Shown here piece by piece: positions 1-9,640 of a DNA stretch of 48,352 nt. The DNA is from Cytophagales bacterium (lineage in GTDB: Bacteria; Bacteroidota; Bacteroidia; Cytophagales; Cyclobacteriaceae): NCBI GenBank assembly GCA_016124425.1, contig WGNT01000133.1:1-48352 (forward strand), in the 5' to 3' direction. Under the pieces are notes generated by a model. That model had not been told where the DNA came from, did not search any database, and was given only the letters and a program-made list of their open reading frames with translations. The position numbers were made by a program, and so were the translations under genes. Position 1 is the first letter of the stretch, and each line of letters opens with the position of its first letter.

Positions 1-1484
1 TACCATGGTTCCCAATAATTCACAGCAGGTTTATCAGCCTCGAAGACGATACCCGGATCCGACCAGGCTGCGGCGGCAAACTTATCGGTCAAACAGGACG
101 CAAACATGGCCCATTTACCCCCGTAGGAATGTCCGGTAATGCCGATTCTGGAGGAATCTACCTGAGGAAGGTTTGCCAAAAGTTCCCATGCCGTATTTGC
201 CGCATAGGCAAGCATGGATAAGGGCTGAACAGTTGCTGAATCAATAGAAGGGTAATAGATCGAGTAGGTCTGATTCGCAGTAGACTCCGTAGTGCCTAGA
301 GATAAGGTTACAAACCCCCGCTTGGCAAGCTGAAGGGCAAAATCCCGGTTGGGCTTTCCTTGTCCGATACCCGTTTCGGGTTCATAGAATACAGTGACTA
401 CCGCCGCACATTCTTTTGCCTGATGGGGAATCAGCAGATAACCTTCAGTTAGTTGACCTGGAACCCATTCAAACCGAATTTTTTGTTGCCGGTGAGAATC
501 GAGGATTGTTTCATCCAATACCTCAAAAGAAGGCTTTTCTATAGTTGTAGGCCACTTTCCCATTAACGAATGCCACTTTTCACGCAGGTGTTCCCGTTGC
601 ACGTCCCATTCCGCCAATGTTGTAATGCGAGTTCCGTCCTCCCTAAGAAGCGGTGATACATACTCACCGTAATCGTCAAGGTACTCGAAAGGTACTGAAA
701 AATAGGGAACCAATGTTTCCCACTCAATCAGTTTGGAAAGCAGAGCGGGGTAGGTGTTTCCCGTGCTTGTACCTGCCCCCTTCATGTGGGATCCGTAGGT
801 AATATTGTCTCCAAAACATACTATTTTCTTGCCGTCACCCGTATTATCTGTCTGTTTAAGAAATTCAAACAATTTCTTTGCGACCAATTGGTAGCCGGTA
901 GGGGTAAGGTGAACGCCATCATCTATGCCAGAATTCCGCTTGTTCATGATTAATTTACCGGCATGTTTCTCGGAATTATTCGCAGCAACAAACGTACTGT
1001 AAAGGTCAATCATTGGAAGCCCGTTGCGGGTTGCCAACTTCTGAATGACGGCATTCGCACGTTTGATTTTCTCCTGCGGTTTTTCATGAAAAAGAGACTC
1101 TTTGTACCATACCTTTACAGCCAAAGTATCTACAGGGACCAAATTCAACAAAATGACCTTAAATGGCCTGTCAAGAAGTTCTTCTATGATCCGTTGATAG
1201 TTTTTTTCAAATGTCTGGTAATCGACGAATTTTTCAAGATTGATCATGTCGTTCATCCCGATGGAGAGGAACACAAGGTCTGGATTCTCCTGAATAATGT
1301 CTTCCTGAATCCGAGGTATCATCTCAAAACTACTGTCGCCGCTTCTTCCCTTATTGATGATAACCCATTTTTCAGTTGCCGGTATGTCCATTATGGTTCT
1401 ATCTTCCAGAGAAAAGGTTATTGTAGGAACCAGTAGGAGAAGGGTCGCCATAAGAGACAGTGTACATACTGGAATTCGAATCAT
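1..1484 (-). CDS. Exported esterase: rearranged SGNH domain fused to alpha/beta hydrolase (3' end cut by window)
   Basis: This frame runs open from the ATG at 1484 to the window edge (494 full codons). Residues 1-25 form a signal peptide. Residues 40-200 carry SGNH-hydrolase blocks II (GRSGD, 46-50), III (GMND, 76-79) and V (DGVH, Asp189/His192), but no block I with the nucleophile Ser lies before them. A block I-like stretch appears after block V instead (FGDNITYG, GDN at 225-227), with Asn where Ser is expected. From about 290 the protein becomes an acetyl-xylan-esterase-like alpha/beta hydrolase, with nucleophile elbow GHSYGG at 451-456. I infer a periplasmic or surface carbohydrate esterase whose second domain is probably active. 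Family membership rests on motifs; the permutation is read directly from the sequence. It is divergent from the 1782 gene. Confidence 0.85.
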   Translation of the reverse strand, partial: MIRIPVCTLSLMATLLLLVPTITFSLEDRTIMDIPATEKWVIINKGRSGDSSFEMIPRIQEDIIQENPDLVFLSIGMNDMINLEKFVDYQTFEKNYQRIIEELLDRPFKVILLNLVPVDTLAVKVWYKESLFHEKPQEKIKRANAVIQKLATRNGLPMIDLYSTFVAANNSEKHAGKLIMNKRNSGIDDGVHLTPTGYQLVAKKLFEFLKQTDNTGDGKKIVCFGDNITYGSHMKGAGTSTGNTYPALLSKLIEWETLVPYFSVPFEYLDDYGEYVSPLLREDGTRITTLAEWDVQREHLREKWHSLMGKWPTTIEKPSFEVLDETILDSHRQQKIRFEWVPGQLTEGYLLIPHQAKECAAVVTVFYEPETGIGQGKPNRDFALQLAKRGFVTLSLGTTESTANQTYSIYYPSIDSATVQPLSMLAYAANTAWELLANLPQVDSSRIGITGHSYGGKWAMFASCLTDKFAAAAWSDPGIVFEADKPAVNYWEPW

Positions 1485-1781
1485 GGGGATTGCTGAATTA
1501 GCCGGGTTCTTTAACAGGGTAGAAGCGAGTAACTTCTGCCTAGATGTACCAAATATACATATTAGTACCAAACTACTTGATCCAAAATAATGAAATAAAT
1601 AGCCGAGTTCAAAAAATATCATATTAATTTGGGCGTAAACGCCGGTAATTTTGAAATTTCGGCAGTATCCTGTTTCTTTACACCGGTCTGGGAAAAGGTG
1701 CTGCTTATTCCTGTTCATGCCGCCGCTAACGCACAGATCCTAAGTTGCCGTTGTTTTTTATTATCACCAATACTCCCATTT
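1485..1781. promoter_or_regulatory. Divergent intergenic region with candidate -7 box
   Basis: This 297-base A/T-rich spacer separates the divergent esterase and lipoprotein genes, so both promoters should lie here. On the minus strand, positions 1557-1550 read TATATTTG, matching the Bacteroidota -7 consensus TAnnTTTG, about 65 bases upstream of the esterase start. No TTG -33 element sits at the usual spacing. No promoter is evident for the plus strand. Confidence 0.35.
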
Positions 1782-3935
1782 ATGAACCATTTCCTCCGCA
1801 TCTCCGCTGTCGTTTTAGTTGTCATAGGAATATCTATATGTCTGGCCTGTAAAACGTCGGATAAGCCGGTCATATACCTGTACGGAGATAAGTATCTTGA
1901 AATGACCCACTGGCTTGAGGGCAATGGATTTGATGTAGTGGAGGTGGTTGATCCGGCTTCTGAAATAGCCTCGCTGCCGGAAGAAGCTGCTTTGTTGCTA
2001 TTTGCGCCTGATTACCCGCAACAGCGATTGGATTTACCGGAACTGTTTTTCACGTTGGCCTTGGAGAAAAACATAAAGCTCTACGTAGAATACCCGGAAT
2101 GGGTACCGGGAATAACGCTTGGGAAGGATGTGATACAGACGAGGCTCGAAAGAGGGGTAGTTTCCTCCGAGGCATTCGGGCCGGAGCTTCCCGTCACAAG
2201 CATACTGGGCATCAATGATTGTCACATCATTCCTTCGAATGCTGAAAACCCGCTTGTGGTCTTGGCAAAAGTTGCCGGATTGGATTATGCACCCTATGGG
2301 TTGGAGGGTGCCGAAACCTACCCTATGCTGGTGTCGCAGGGAAATTTCCTGTTCGCCTTCACAAAACTCTCGAATGTCGCATCGGGACGTTACGGTCCCG
2401 AAAATCACTGGAAGACGCTTTGGGGCTTTATCATTGCGCAACTAACTGGCAAAGATTCGTTTACGTTCAATAAATGGCCCAGTTTTTTAGCGCCCAGTTT
2501 TGACAGCCAAGCGGTTTTGACTGAAGATGACAAGCGGAATAGTGTTAAGAAAGGTGTTGATTGGTTTTATAAGGGTAGATTTTTTTTACATCCATCCTCT
2601 AAGGATACCTGGCTTGCTTATCAGGGAGACGGCACAAATCCGGTAGGACCGCCGTTTCCTCGGGAGACTCCTAATGGAGACGGGTCTTTGGGGATTTTGG
2701 AAGGGCATTCCTCCAATATCTACTTTGATGGGTCCCAGCAATATCGCTACTGGATAAGGGCCGATGTGCAGGGAGAAACAGCCTATGCTTTGGCAGCAGC
2801 GTCTAGCTTGCTGGAAGAACCTTCGTATGCAGCTCCAGCCAAGAACCTCATCGAGTATATCTTTCGGTCTGAATTGCGGGGAGGTCCCCGAAACCATCCG
2901 GATTCCGCTGCTTATGGCCTCATTGGTTGGTCACATACCCATCCGGGCGTTTATTATGGAGATGATAATGCACGTGCTATTTTGGGGATACTCGGTGCTT
3001 CCGCCCATCTTAGCACAGGTCAATGGGACAAAGAAATGGTTGAGGCAATTCTTGCCAATTTTCGGACTACTGGTACGTTGGGTTTTAGACGAAACCGGCT
3101 AGAGCAACGGGACGTGCAGCGAAATGGGTGGCAATATTATTGGGACAGAGAGGAAGTGAATCCTGCCCCACACTTTGAATCGTGGATGTGGGCCTTATAC
3201 CTATGGCTTTACGATAAAACCGGACATGAACCATTGCTGGAAAGGGCAAAATCCGCCATTCGGATTACTATGGAGGGATACCCCGAGGAATGGCTATGGA
3301 CCAACGGAATTCAGCAGGAACGGGCTAGAATGATTTTACCACTCGCTTGGTTGGTGAGGGTGGAAGATACGGAGGAGCACCGCGCTTGGCTGGATACGAT
3401 CGTGAGCAAATTGCTCGAAAACCAGATGGACAACGGGGCCATTCGTGAAGAGCTTGGCGGCGAGGGAAAGGGCCGTTATGGGCGTACCAAGTCCAATGCC
3501 GAATACGGGCTGCATGAAGCGCCCCTGATTTTTGAAAATGGGGACCCTATTGCGGATATGCTTTATACAAGCAATTTCGCGTTCTTTAGTCTAAACGAAG
3601 CACCCCATGCCACCGGAAACGCAACCTATCAGGAAGCGCTTCGTAACTTGTCTGACTTCCTTACCCGAATACAGGTTAAAAGTGACCGGTTTGAAGATGT
3701 GGACGGTGCTTGGTTTCGGGCATTCGATTACTCCCGCTGGGAATTTTGGGCCAGTAATGCCGATGTGGGTTGGGGAGCTTGGGGAACACTGACAGGTTGG
3801 ACCCAAAGCTGGATCGTAGCGACGCAGGTATTGGTGTTACAGGACCAAAGTTATTGGGAATTGACCAACAAAACAGCGATCAACCAACATTTTCCGAATA
3901 CCTATACCCTGATGTTTGAACAAAAAGAAAAATGA
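1782..3935 (+). CDS. Exported (candidate lipoprotein) 717-residue protein, toroid-like, family unknown
   Basis: The chosen start is the ATG at 1782, because it begins directly with a signal sequence (hydrophobic 8-19) and a plausible but non-canonical lipobox CLAC (Cys23). An upstream TTG at 1629 would bury the signal. Residues 28-110 look like a small alpha/beta domain resembling the GATase-like domains attached to some glycosidases. The rest is rich in Trp, Tyr and helices, including SHTHPGVYYGDDNAR and HFESWMWALYLWLYD. This pattern suggests an (alpha/alpha)6 toroid as in many glycoside hydrolases and polysaccharide lyases, but I recognise no specific family and assign no catalytic residues. 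Its stop overlaps the next start by four bases (ATGA), so the two are translationally coupled. A role in carbohydrate processing is inference from the neighbourhood. Confidence 0.85.
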   Translation: MNHFLRISAVVLVVIGISICLACKTSDKPVIYLYGDKYLEMTHWLEGNGFDVVEVVDPASEIASLPEEAALLLFAPDYPQQRLDLPELFFTLALEKNIKLYVEYPEWVPGITLGKDVIQTRLERGVVSSEAFGPELPVTSILGINDCHIIPSNAENPLVVLAKVAGLDYAPYGLEGAETYPMLVSQGNFLFAFTKLSNVASGRYGPENHWKTLWGFIIAQLTGKDSFTFNKWPSFLAPSFDSQAVLTEDDKRNSVKKGVDWFYKGRFFLHPSSKDTWLAYQGDGTNPVGPPFPRETPNGDGSLGILEGHSSNIYFDGSQQYRYWIRADVQGETAYALAAASSLLEEPSYAAPAKNLIEYIFRSELRGGPRNHPDSAAYGLIGWSHTHPGVYYGDDNARAILGILGASAHLSTGQWDKEMVEAILANFRTTGTLGFRRNRLEQRDVQRNGWQYYWDREEVNPAPHFESWMWALYLWLYDKTGHEPLLERAKSAIRITMEGYPEEWLWTNGIQQERARMILPLAWLVRVEDTEEHRAWLDTIVSKLLENQMDNGAIREELGGEGKGRYGRTKSNAEYGLHEAPLIFENGDPIADMLYTSNFAFFSLNEAPHATGNATYQEALRNLSDFLTRIQVKSDRFEDVDGAWFRAFDYSRWEFWASNADVGWGAWGTLTGWTQSWIVATQVLVLQDQSYWELTNKTAINQHFPNTYTLMFEQKEK

Positions 3936-5662
3936 AAAGAAGAAATTTTATTTCACGGATTGCATTGAGCGGAGGTGCCTTCACGGCTACTTCTTGGCTG
4001 GGTTCATTTCCTGCCTCGGGAAAAACGGTCAATAAAGTAGCAGGGGAAGGATTCGGGGCAACACGGATGCAAGCCGATATCATTATAGCCGGCGGGGGAC
4101 TTGGTGGTTGCGCGGCAGCACTTGCTGCACTGCGAAATGGACTGTCCGTGATTCTTACCGAGGAGACGGATTGGATTGGAGGACAAATTACCCAGCAGGG
4201 CGTTCCGCCTGATGAGCATCAATGGATAGAAAGCCATGGTGCACCACCGACCTACAGGGCATTTCGGACCGGCGTAAGGGACTATTATAAAAACCATTAC
4301 CCCCTTACCCCTGAAGCGAAGGCACGTGAAAACCTGAATCCGGGTGATGGATCCGTATCCAGGCTCTGTCATGAGCCACGGGTAGCCGTTGCCGTATTGG
4401 AGGGAATGTTGGCACCGTATCAGAGCAACAGACAACTTGTTGTCCTACTGGAGCATAAAATCCACAGGGCACAGGTATCTGGACCTAAAGTAGATACGTT
4501 GGTAGTACGGGACCTAGTGTCGGGCAAGGAACAGGTGCTGGAGGCGCCGTTTTTTGTTGATGCTACCGAGCTAGGGGATCTTTTACCGCTAACGGGGACG
4601 GCCTATGTCACAGGTACCGAATCCAAGGCCCAAACGGGTGAGCTCCATGCGCCAGTAACTGGGGACCCGAACAATAACCAAGCCTTTACCAGGTGTTTTG
4701 CCATGGATTATCTGCCGGGTGAGGATCACGTTATCGAGAAGCCGCTGGAATATACATTTTGGAGCCAACACGTTCCACCTCTAACTCCGCCATGGTCCGG
4801 CAAAATCTTGGATCTTATGTATTCCAACCCGAGGAATCTTGAGCCTAAGGCGCTGGGTTTTCATCCGGAAGGATTGCCTACCGGTGACGCGCTGAACCTT
4901 TGGAACTACAGACGTATTATCAATAAAAACAACTTCAACCCCGGATTCCACAAGGGGGACATTACCATAGTCAATTGGCCACAAAATGATTACATGCTGG
5001 GAAATATTGTCGACGTCGATGATGAAACCTTTGCCTACCATGTAGCACGTGCCAAGCAGTTGAGTCTATCCTTACTGTATTGGCTCCAAACCGAGGCTCC
5101 TAGACCTGACGGAGGAAAGGGATGGCGAGGGCTGCGGCTCCGAAACGACATCATGGGTACCGAAGACGGACTGGCCAAATATCCCTATGTCCGCGAGTCG
5201 CGCCGCATTAAGGCGTTGTTTACCGTACTCGAGGAACATGTCGGCGCTGAAAACCGGAAAATGGTGATGACAGGTACCGGCCCCCTTCGTGCTGCCCAGT
5301 TTTACGACAGCGTAGGTATCGGGTACTACCATATAGACCTTCATCCGAGTAGCGGTGGAGACAACTATATCGATTTTGGTTCCTTGCCGTTTCAAATTCC
5401 GTTGGGTGCCTTGATTCCAGAAAAGACCGAAAACCTGCTTCCGGCTAACAAAAACATAGGTACCACACACATTACAAATGGCTGCTACCGACTTCACCCC
5501 GTGGAGTGGAGCATCGGTGAGGCCGTTGGGCTTTTGGTCAGTTATTGCCTCCAAAATAGCCTATCTCCCAGAGAGGTCCGCGGAAACAGGCAGCATCTTT
5601 CCAGTTTTCAAGCATACATCCGTAGCCAAGGCATAGAGACGGAATGGCCTGACGGAAAATAG
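3932..5662 (+). CDS. Tat-exported FAD-dependent oxidoreductase (FAD_oxidored type)
   Basis: The 576-residue protein begins MKRRNFISRIALSGG, a twin-arginine-like signal followed by a hydrophobic stretch to about residue 28, so export in folded form with bound cofactor is likely. A dinucleotide-binding motif (IIIAGGGLGGCAAALAAL, about 50-68) and the segment TDWIGGQITQQG (about 80-92) are typical of the FAD_oxidored family found beside Bacteroidota and Planctomycetes sugar-degradation genes. The C-terminal stretch NKNIGTTHITNGCYRLHPVEW is the usual second FAD contact of this family. The substrate is unknown. It starts inside the stop of the preceding gene and is followed after 62 bases by the SdhA-like gene, which suggests a four-gene unit. 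Electron transfer to or from the Sdh-like pair is inference. Confidence 0.88.
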   Translation: MKRRNFISRIALSGGAFTATSWLGSFPASGKTVNKVAGEGFGATRMQADIIIAGGGLGGCAAALAALRNGLSVILTEETDWIGGQITQQGVPPDEHQWIESHGAPPTYRAFRTGVRDYYKNHYPLTPEAKARENLNPGDGSVSRLCHEPRVAVAVLEGMLAPYQSNRQLVVLLEHKIHRAQVSGPKVDTLVVRDLVSGKEQVLEAPFFVDATELGDLLPLTGTAYVTGTESKAQTGELHAPVTGDPNNNQAFTRCFAMDYLPGEDHVIEKPLEYTFWSQHVPPLTPPWSGKILDLMYSNPRNLEPKALGFHPEGLPTGDALNLWNYRRIINKNNFNPGFHKGDITIVNWPQNDYMLGNIVDVDDETFAYHVARAKQLSLSLLYWLQTEAPRPDGGKGWRGLRLRNDIMGTEDGLAKYPYVRESRRIKALFTVLEEHVGAENRKMVMTGTGPLRAAQFYDSVGIGYYHIDLHPSSGGDNYIDFGSLPFQIPLGALIPEKTENLLPANKNIGTTHITNGCYRLHPVEWSIGEAVGLLVSYCLQNSLSPREVRGNRQHLSSFQAYIRSQGIETEWPDGK

Positions 5663-5724
5663 AAAATGATATTGCTTGTAAGGTCGGTAAGGAGTTCTTA
5701 CCTTGAACCTAAAACGACGTAACA

Positions 5725-7653
5725 ATGGAAACATCTCACAGCTACCTCCGAGCAAAAATACCCGAAGGCCCGCTGGAGGAAAAATGGACGAACTACAAAC
5801 GGAATGCAAGGCTGGTTAGCCCCGCTAACCGCTCCTCCTATTCTGTCATCGTCGTAGGTACGGGTTTGGCGGGCTCCTCCGCGGCTGCTTCGCTCGCTGA
5901 AATGGGCTATAATGTCAGTACGTTTTGTTTTCAGGATTCTCCACGACGGGCCCATTCTGTCGCTGCCCAAGGCGGAGTAAACGCCGCCAAAAATTATCAG
6001 AACGACGGAGACAGTATCTATCGGATGTTTTTTGATACACTTAAAGGGGGCGATTTCCGCGCCCGCGAAGCGAATGTATATCGGCTGGCAGAATGTTCCG
6101 GCCACTTAATCGATCAGGCTGTTGCGCAGGGTGTGCCTTTTGCGAGGGAATATAGCGGCTACTTGAACAACCGCTCTTTTGGCGGAGTGCAAGTGAGTCG
6201 CACGTTTTATGCACGTGGGCAAACCGGACAGCAGCTGCTTCTCGGAGCCTACCAGGCCCTTATGCGCCAAGTCCATCTAGGAAAAGTCACCAGTTATACC
6301 CGACATGAAATGTTGGATTTGGTGGTGAAAGATGGAACGGCAAAGGGAATTATTGTAAGAAATCTGGATACAGGAGCCATTACGCGGCATGCGGCACACG
6401 CCGTAGTATTGGCTAGCGGAGGTTTTGGAAAGATATTTTATCTTTCTACCCTGGCTATGGGGTGCAATGGTTCCGCCATTTGGCGGGCACATAAGCGTGG
6501 AGCCCTGACGGCCTGCCCGAGTTGGACGCAGATACATCCTACCTGTCTGCCTCAATCGGGAACCCATCAGTCAAAGTTGACCTTGATGTCTGAGTCTCTT
6601 CGGAATGACGGGCGCATCTGGGTTCCTGCTAGGTTGGATGAGATGCGACCGCCTGCAGCTATTCCAGAGGATGAACGGGATTATTATTTGGAGCGTCGTT
6701 ATCCGGCCTTCGGAAACCTCGCGCCTAGGGACATCGCTTCCAGGGCAGCGAAAGAACGGATTGATGCCGGTTTCGGGGTAGGTCCGTTAAAAAATGCCGT
6801 ATACCTTGATTTTAAAGATGCTATTTCGAAACAGGGTGTAGAAGAAGTCAAAAAGAAATATGGTAATCTATTCGACATGTATGAAAAGATTACCGGCGTA
6901 AATGCTTACGCGGAGCCAATGAAGATTTCTCCGGCCGCTCATTTTTCCATGGGAGGCCTTTGGGTGGATTATGAATTGAGTACGACGGTTCCGGGACTTT
7001 TTGCTATCGGAGAGGCCAATTTTTCAGATCACGGAGCAAATCGGCTTGGTGCAAATTCACTTTTGCAAGCCTGCGTGGACGGGTACTATATTTTACCCTA
7101 TACCTTACCACACTACTTGGCGGGGTTGTCTGCCGAAGACCGTGCCATCTCCGTGGATGGACCTGAATTTGAGGTTGCAGAGCAGGAAATTCGGGAAGAG
7201 GTTCAGCGGCTTACGAAAATAAAAGGAACCAGAACCGTGGACGATTTCCACCGCGTCCTAGGCAAACTACTTTACGACTACTGCGGACTCAGCAGAAGTT
7301 CCACCGGGCTTCTAGAGGCAATAGCTAAAATTGACTCCCTAAAAAAAGAATTTCAGGAAGATGTTTTGATCCCCGGTACCCCAGACCGGATGAACGATGA
7401 ACTCGAGAAGGCTACGCGCGTGGCCGACTACCTTGACATTGCCCGTCAAATGTGTGAAGATGCGCTTACGCGCAACGAATCCTGTGGCGCTCATTTCCGC
7501 GAGGAATTTCAAACTTCAACCGGGGAGGCAGCAAGAAACGACGCTGAATTTGCTTTTATCTCTTGTTGGCGATACGGAAAGAACGGATCAGAAATGGTTC
7601 GCGAACCCCTGGAATTTGAGTATGTGAAACCAACGGAAAGGAGCTATAAATGA
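5725..7653 (+). CDS. Succinate dehydrogenase/fumarate reductase-like flavoprotein subunit
   Basis: The 642-residue protein is full length for SdhA of the Bacteroidota/epsilon type. It shows the FAD-binding GTGLAG (45-50), the flavinylation context AHSVAAQGG with His77, HPTC (271-274), RNDGRIWVP (293-301), the active-site loop PRDIASR (334-340) and [13 protein letters not shown] near 435. The known reaction of the family is succinate/fumarate interconversion. The substrate residues look conserved, so this is a credible true enzyme. Unlike the standard sdhC-sdhA-sdhB operon, no membrane cytochrome b gene precedes it; the upstream gene is an FAD oxidoreductase. It overlaps the iron-sulfur subunit gene by four bases. 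It may be a second copy with a special role, or may borrow an SdhC encoded elsewhere. Confidence 0.92.
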   Translation: METSHSYLRAKIPEGPLEEKWTNYKRNARLVSPANRSSYSVIVVGTGLAGSSAAASLAEMGYNVSTFCFQDSPRRAHSVAAQGGVNAAKNYQNDGDSIYRMFFDTLKGGDFRAREANVYRLAECSGHLIDQAVAQGVPFAREYSGYLNNRSFGGVQVSRTFYARGQTGQQLLLGAYQALMRQVHLGKVTSYTRHEMLDLVVKDGTAKGIIVRNLDTGAITRHAAHAVVLASGGFGKIFYLSTLAMGCNGSAIWRAHKRGALTACPSWTQIHPTCLPQSGTHQSKLTLMSESLRNDGRIWVPARLDEMRPPAAIPEDERDYYLERRYPAFGNLAPRDIASRAAKERIDAGFGVGPLKNAVYLDFKDAISKQGVEEVKKKYGNLFDMYEKITGVNAYAEPMKISPAAHFSMGGLWVDYELSTTVPGLFAIGEANFSDHGANRLGANSLLQACVDGYYILPYTLPHYLAGLSAEDRAISVDGPEFEVAEQEIREEVQRLTKIKGTRTVDDFHRVLGKLLYDYCGLSRSSTGLLEAIAKIDSLKKEFQEDVLIPGTPDRMNDELEKATRVADYLDIARQMCEDALTRNESCGAHFREEFQTSTGEAARNDAEFAFISCWRYGKNGSEMVREPLEFEYVKPTERSYK

Positions 7654-8384
7654 TGAACTTTCTTTTGAAAATATGGCGCCAACCTTCTCCAGACAGCAAA
7701 GGAAGGTTAGTGAGCTATTCCGTAACAGATATTTCCCCAGATACCTCATTCTTGGAAATGTTGGATACCCTAAACGAATCCCTCGTTTTGAAAGGGGAAG
7801 AACCTATAGCGTTTGATCATGATTGTAGGGAGGGGATTTGCGGGCAATGCGGCTTCATGATCAATGGAAGAGCCCATGGACCGCTGACACATACTACTAC
7901 CTGTACCTTACATATGCGTTCGTTTCAGGATAAGGAGACGATTATTGTAGAGCCCTTCCGCGCAGCTGCTTTTCCGGTTAAAAAGGACCTACGGGTAGAC
8001 CGGTCGGCACTTGATAAAATAATCATGGCAGGCGGATATATAAGCGTCCGGACGGGTCAGGCGCCAGAGGCTAATAGCATTCCCATCTCCAGTGAAGCGG
8101 TAGAGGGGGCGTTTGACGCTGCGGCTTGTATCGGATGCGGGGCATGTGTCGCCAGTTGTAAAAATGCCAGTGCTGCACTGTTTACTGCGGCGAAAATCAG
8201 CCATCTGGCTCAGCTTCCCCAAGGACAGATAGAGCATAAAAAGCGCACCAGAAAGTTGGTAGAAACCGCGGATCAGCTTGGTTTTGGGGCCTGTTCCAAT
8301 ACCGGGGCATGTGAAGTTGAATGCCCACAGCAGATCTCTATAGGACACATCGCGCTGATGAACCAGGAATACTGGAAGTCATAA
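7650..8384 (+). CDS. Succinate dehydrogenase/fumarate reductase-like iron-sulfur subunit
   Basis: The 244-residue protein carries the three iron-sulfur cluster motifs of SdhB/FrdB. A plant-type [2Fe-2S] site (CREGICGQC with a distal Cys in TTTCTLHM) lies in the first 100 residues, [13 protein letters not shown] is near 155, and [13 protein letters not shown] is near 215. It starts inside the stop of the flavoprotein gene, so the subunits should be made in equal amounts. The protein passes electrons from the flavin to a quinone or another acceptor. No cytochrome b gene follows: the next gene is on the other strand and convergent. With the flavoprotein it forms a soluble or peripherally attached heterodimer as encoded here. 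Confidence 0.92.
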   Translation: MMNFLLKIWRQPSPDSKGRLVSYSVTDISPDTSFLEMLDTLNESLVLKGEEPIAFDHDCREGICGQCGFMINGRAHGPLTHTTTCTLHMRSFQDKETIIVEPFRAAAFPVKKDLRVDRSALDKIIMAGGYISVRTGQAPEANSIPISSEAVEGAFDAAACIGCGACVASCKNASAALFTAAKISHLAQLPQGQIEHKKRTRKLVETADQLGFGACSNTGACEVECPQQISIGHIALMNQEYWKS

Positions 8385-8412
8385 ATGGTTGTGGACTCGT
8401 CTTTCGTTGGCG

Positions 8413-9423
8413 TCAGAGGCTTGTCATCGCCTTAATCACCTGATTCGCCGGGTCGATCCAAGAGGCAAAGCTTCCGATCATTTCCTCAAAAGGAACCTGG
8501 TGCGTGACATAGTTAGCTACCGGAAATTGCTTGTTTTTAAGGGTATCTATGACATAAAGAAAATCCGCCTTCGTAGCATTTCTACTGGAAAGAATGCTTG
8601 CCTCTTTCGCATGCAAACTTGGGTGGTGGAAGCTAAGATAGTCTTTATACAAGCCAACAAGCAGGTACCTGCCGCTATGAGACATGTAATCCACGCCCGA
8701 TTCTAAAGCGGTCTTGTTTCCCGTTGCATCAAAAACTACCTCGCACAGTTCATTTTGTGTCACCGCAGCTACTGCTTTCTTTAATTCCTTGTTGGCCAAA
8801 AATACGTGAGCAGCCCCAAAATGCGTGGCAGCTACATCCAATCGTGTTTGGTTTATGTCTGAAGCGATGACCTCTGCTCCCTGAAGTTTGGCAAATAGTA
8901 CGATGGCAAGTCCAATCGGCCCACATCCCATCACCAACACCTTTTGACCTTTGGATACCTGTGCTCTTTTTACCGCATGGGCAGCAATACAAAGGGGTTC
9001 AATGATGGCAATTTCTTCCCAGCTTAGGTCCGGAGTAGGGATAAGGAGTCTTGCGGGGATAGAAATGATCTCCTGCATGCCCCCGTCAATATGTACGCCT
9101 AATACCTTTAACGTAGCACAGCAGTTGGTTTTTCCCGCCCTGCAGGCAATGCAGTTGCCGCAGTTGATGTAGGGGATGATGGCCACTCGTTCTCCGGGTG
9201 TTAGTGTGGAATGTCCGTTGGCATCGTAAATTTCTCCGGCTAGTTCGTGGCCTAAGATTCGTGGATAGGAAAAAAAAGCCTGATTTCCAGCGTAAGCATG
9301 TAGATCCGTGCCACAGATCCCGATTTTTCTAATTTTCACCAAGACCTCATCTGCCGCAGCGGTTGGTATCTCCCGGGACCTGAGCTGCAAGTCTCCAGGT
9401 GTTTCACACACGATGTATTTCAT
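8413..9423 (-). CDS. Zinc-dependent medium-chain sugar/alcohol dehydrogenase
   Basis: The 336-residue protein has the full MDR zinc-enzyme layout. Catalytic zinc ligands are Cys37 and the His59-Glu60 pair (GICGTDLH, GHELAGE). Structural zinc ligands are Cys88, Cys91, Cys94 and Cys102. The Rossmann motif VMGCGPIGLAI lies near 165. This subgroup oxidises secondary alcohols of sugars, polyols, sugar acids or threonine with NAD(P); the exact substrate cannot be read from the sequence. It converges on the Sdh-like operon with a 28-base gap. The YiaK-type reductase 4 kb away suggests a sugar-acid pathway, but this is inference. Confidence 0.88.
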   Translation of the reverse strand: MKYIVCETPGDLQLRSREIPTAAADEVLVKIRKIGICGTDLHAYAGNQAFFSYPRILGHELAGEIYDANGHSTLTPGERVAIIPYINCGNCIACRAGKTNCCATLKVLGVHIDGGMQEIISIPARLLIPTPDLSWEEIAIIEPLCIAAHAVKRAQVSKGQKVLVMGCGPIGLAIVLFAKLQGAEVIASDINQTRLDVAATHFGAAHVFLANKELKKAVAAVTQNELCEVVFDATGNKTALESGVDYMSHSGRYLLVGLYKDYLSFHHPSLHAKEASILSSRNATKADFLYVIDTLKNKQFPVANYVTHQVPFEEMIGSFASWIDPANQVIKAMTSL

Positions 9424-9587
9424 TTGTTAATCATTTGCTTTTCAAAGGTCAGAAACTTTCCCGATGTATCAGGGTAGCCCTTCCCGATAAGAATTGGGAA
9501 AATCGTTCCGTTGGACGGGTCCGTGTGCGGGACGATTTCGTGTCGCTTGAGCGAATTGTTTTTTCTGCCCTGCCCAAAAATAGAAAA

Positions 9588-9612
9588 AGAAGGCCACATG
9601 CGCCTTCTTTTT
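9588..9612 (-). terminator. Terminator of the DUF3857 operon
   Basis: An 8-base perfect stem (AAGAAGGC / GCCTTCTT) with a short loop is flanked by A-rich and T-rich runs on both sides. It lies just downstream of the minus-strand DUF3857 genes and upstream of the dehydrogenase gene, so it most likely ends the former transcript. Confidence 0.75.
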
Positions 9613-9640
9613 TCAGTTAAGTTGAAAATAAACTCCACGA

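Noticed and set aside
963..1436. A 157-codon plus-strand frame
   Set aside because: It is antisense to the esterase, whose motifs are unmistakable on the other strand, and its translation shows no domain or signal.
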